DNA of 52,136 nucleotides, taken from contig JBKEAR010000014.1 of assembly GCA_047972425.1 (NCBI GenBank), forward strand, positions 1-52,136. Direction: 5' to 3'. Source of the DNA: JBKEAR01 sp047972425 (GTDB lineage: Bacteria > Pseudomonadota > Alphaproteobacteria > JBKEAR01). A program made the position numbers and the translations under genes. The notes beneath the pieces are model-generated. The model saw only the letters and a list, made by a program, of their open reading frames with translations. It had not been told where the DNA came from and made no database searches. Positions 51,794 to 52,136 of the stretch are shown here, piece after piece; positions within the stretch are counted from its first letter, which is position 1; each line of letters begins with the position of its first letter.

Positions 51794-52099
51794 TTAAATA
51801 ATGGGCGGTGGTGTGATTAACGGGTAAATATAGGAATACCTATAAGCAAAATACGCATTTGTTGGTATTTGCGGTGAATATTCTGCCCCAAAAGAATAAT
51901 CGGAAACAATCATAAAACATAGATTACAATGGGATTGATATATTGTTTGCTCGGTTGCATCATCGCTTTGTGCGGTAATATTTACGCATTCTTGCATGGG
52001 GCAAGGCTGAGCCGCCGCCTGCAAATGTGCAAACGGTAAAAAAGACAAGAAAAGACTAAAAATAATAATCTTTTTTAAGTTATTAAAATATCGGCTCAT
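51794..52099 (-). CDS. Small secreted Cys-rich protein, possible metal binding
   Basis: 101 aa from ATG 52099 (or 110 from 52126; neither has a clear Shine-Dalgarno). The signal NLKKIIIFSLFLSFLPFAHLQA is followed by CPMQEC and HCNLC, and the tail is rich in Tyr and Pro. Such CxxxC...HCxxC secreted proteins (for example DUF2946-like) often sit beside copper genes. It is 50 bases upstream of cueP on the same strand, so a copper role is plausible but unproven. Confidence 0.6.
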   Translation of the reverse strand: MSRYFNNLKKIIIFSLFLSFLPFAHLQAAAQPCPMQECVNITAQSDDATEQTIYQSHCNLCFMIVSDYSFGAEYSPQIPTNAYFAYRYSYIYPLITPPPII

Positions 52100-52136
52100 A
52101 ATGAATAATTTATCTCTTTTCGCCATAAATACAAGA

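Overview
The window is 52 kb of AT-rich chromosomal DNA from an alphaproteobacterium. Supporting markers are an Irr-type Fur-family regulator, the erpA / argS / SPOR-protein neighbourhood, pyrB followed by a dihydroorotase-like gene that lacks the metal-binding HxH, the rpoN-hpf-ptsN run, and TrmFO. A cytoplasmic sulfatase with its radical-SAM maturase, a GH4 glycosidase, a class Ib ribonucleotide reductase behind a cobalamin riboswitch, and copper-handling genes suggest a host-associated, possibly gut, organism that meets changing oxygen. That lifestyle is inference.

Layout. 1-9731: gltB (cut by the left edge) and gltD, then uppP-trmFO and glpD. 9718-10274: a gene-free stretch packed with short perfect hairpins. 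10300-11667: GH4 glycosidase. 11739-15905: a compact phage-derived island. It holds a cleavable S24/XRE repressor with back-to-back promoters and a shared operator, two unknown genes, two toxin-antitoxin pairs (HigBA-like and DinJ/YafQ-like), and a lysis cassette (small coiled-coil membrane protein, T7-lysozyme-like amidase, second membrane protein, overlapping i-spanin and o-spanin). No capsid, tail, integrase or packaging gene is present. 15911-20512: M17 aminopeptidase, Usp protein, SH3 protein, alkC and irr. 20735-25749: pyrB, pyrC-like, rpoN, hpf, ptsN. 25796-30145: xth, erpA, argS, SPOR protein. 30167-33537: modE facing modABC, with a near-ideal ModE box upstream of modA. 33675-37014: Sel1 protein and copper ATPase, with a MerR-type promoter. 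37439-38874: tatABC. 38879-44080: anSME, sulfatase, sodium/solute symporter and a divergent Crp/Fnr-type regulator. 44137-45965: leuA with a newly recognised leucine-rich leader peptide. 45975-46940: lipoprotein and MarC. 47055-51180: cobalamin riboswitch and nrdHIEF. 51210-52126: cueP and a Cys-rich secreted protein.

How the genes work together. Several loci carry readable control logic: GlpR-like dyads at glpD, a Fur-like box at irr, ModE control of molybdate uptake, a 19-bp-spacer MerR-type promoter at copA, a Fnr-like dyad at the sulfatase locus, attenuation-type control of leuA, and B12 control of nrdHIEF. The least explained parts are the repressor-controlled lysis island, whose DinJ/YafQ module lies between 20-bp perfect direct repeats, and the hairpin array after glpD, where two related elements differ by a compensatory base-pair change.
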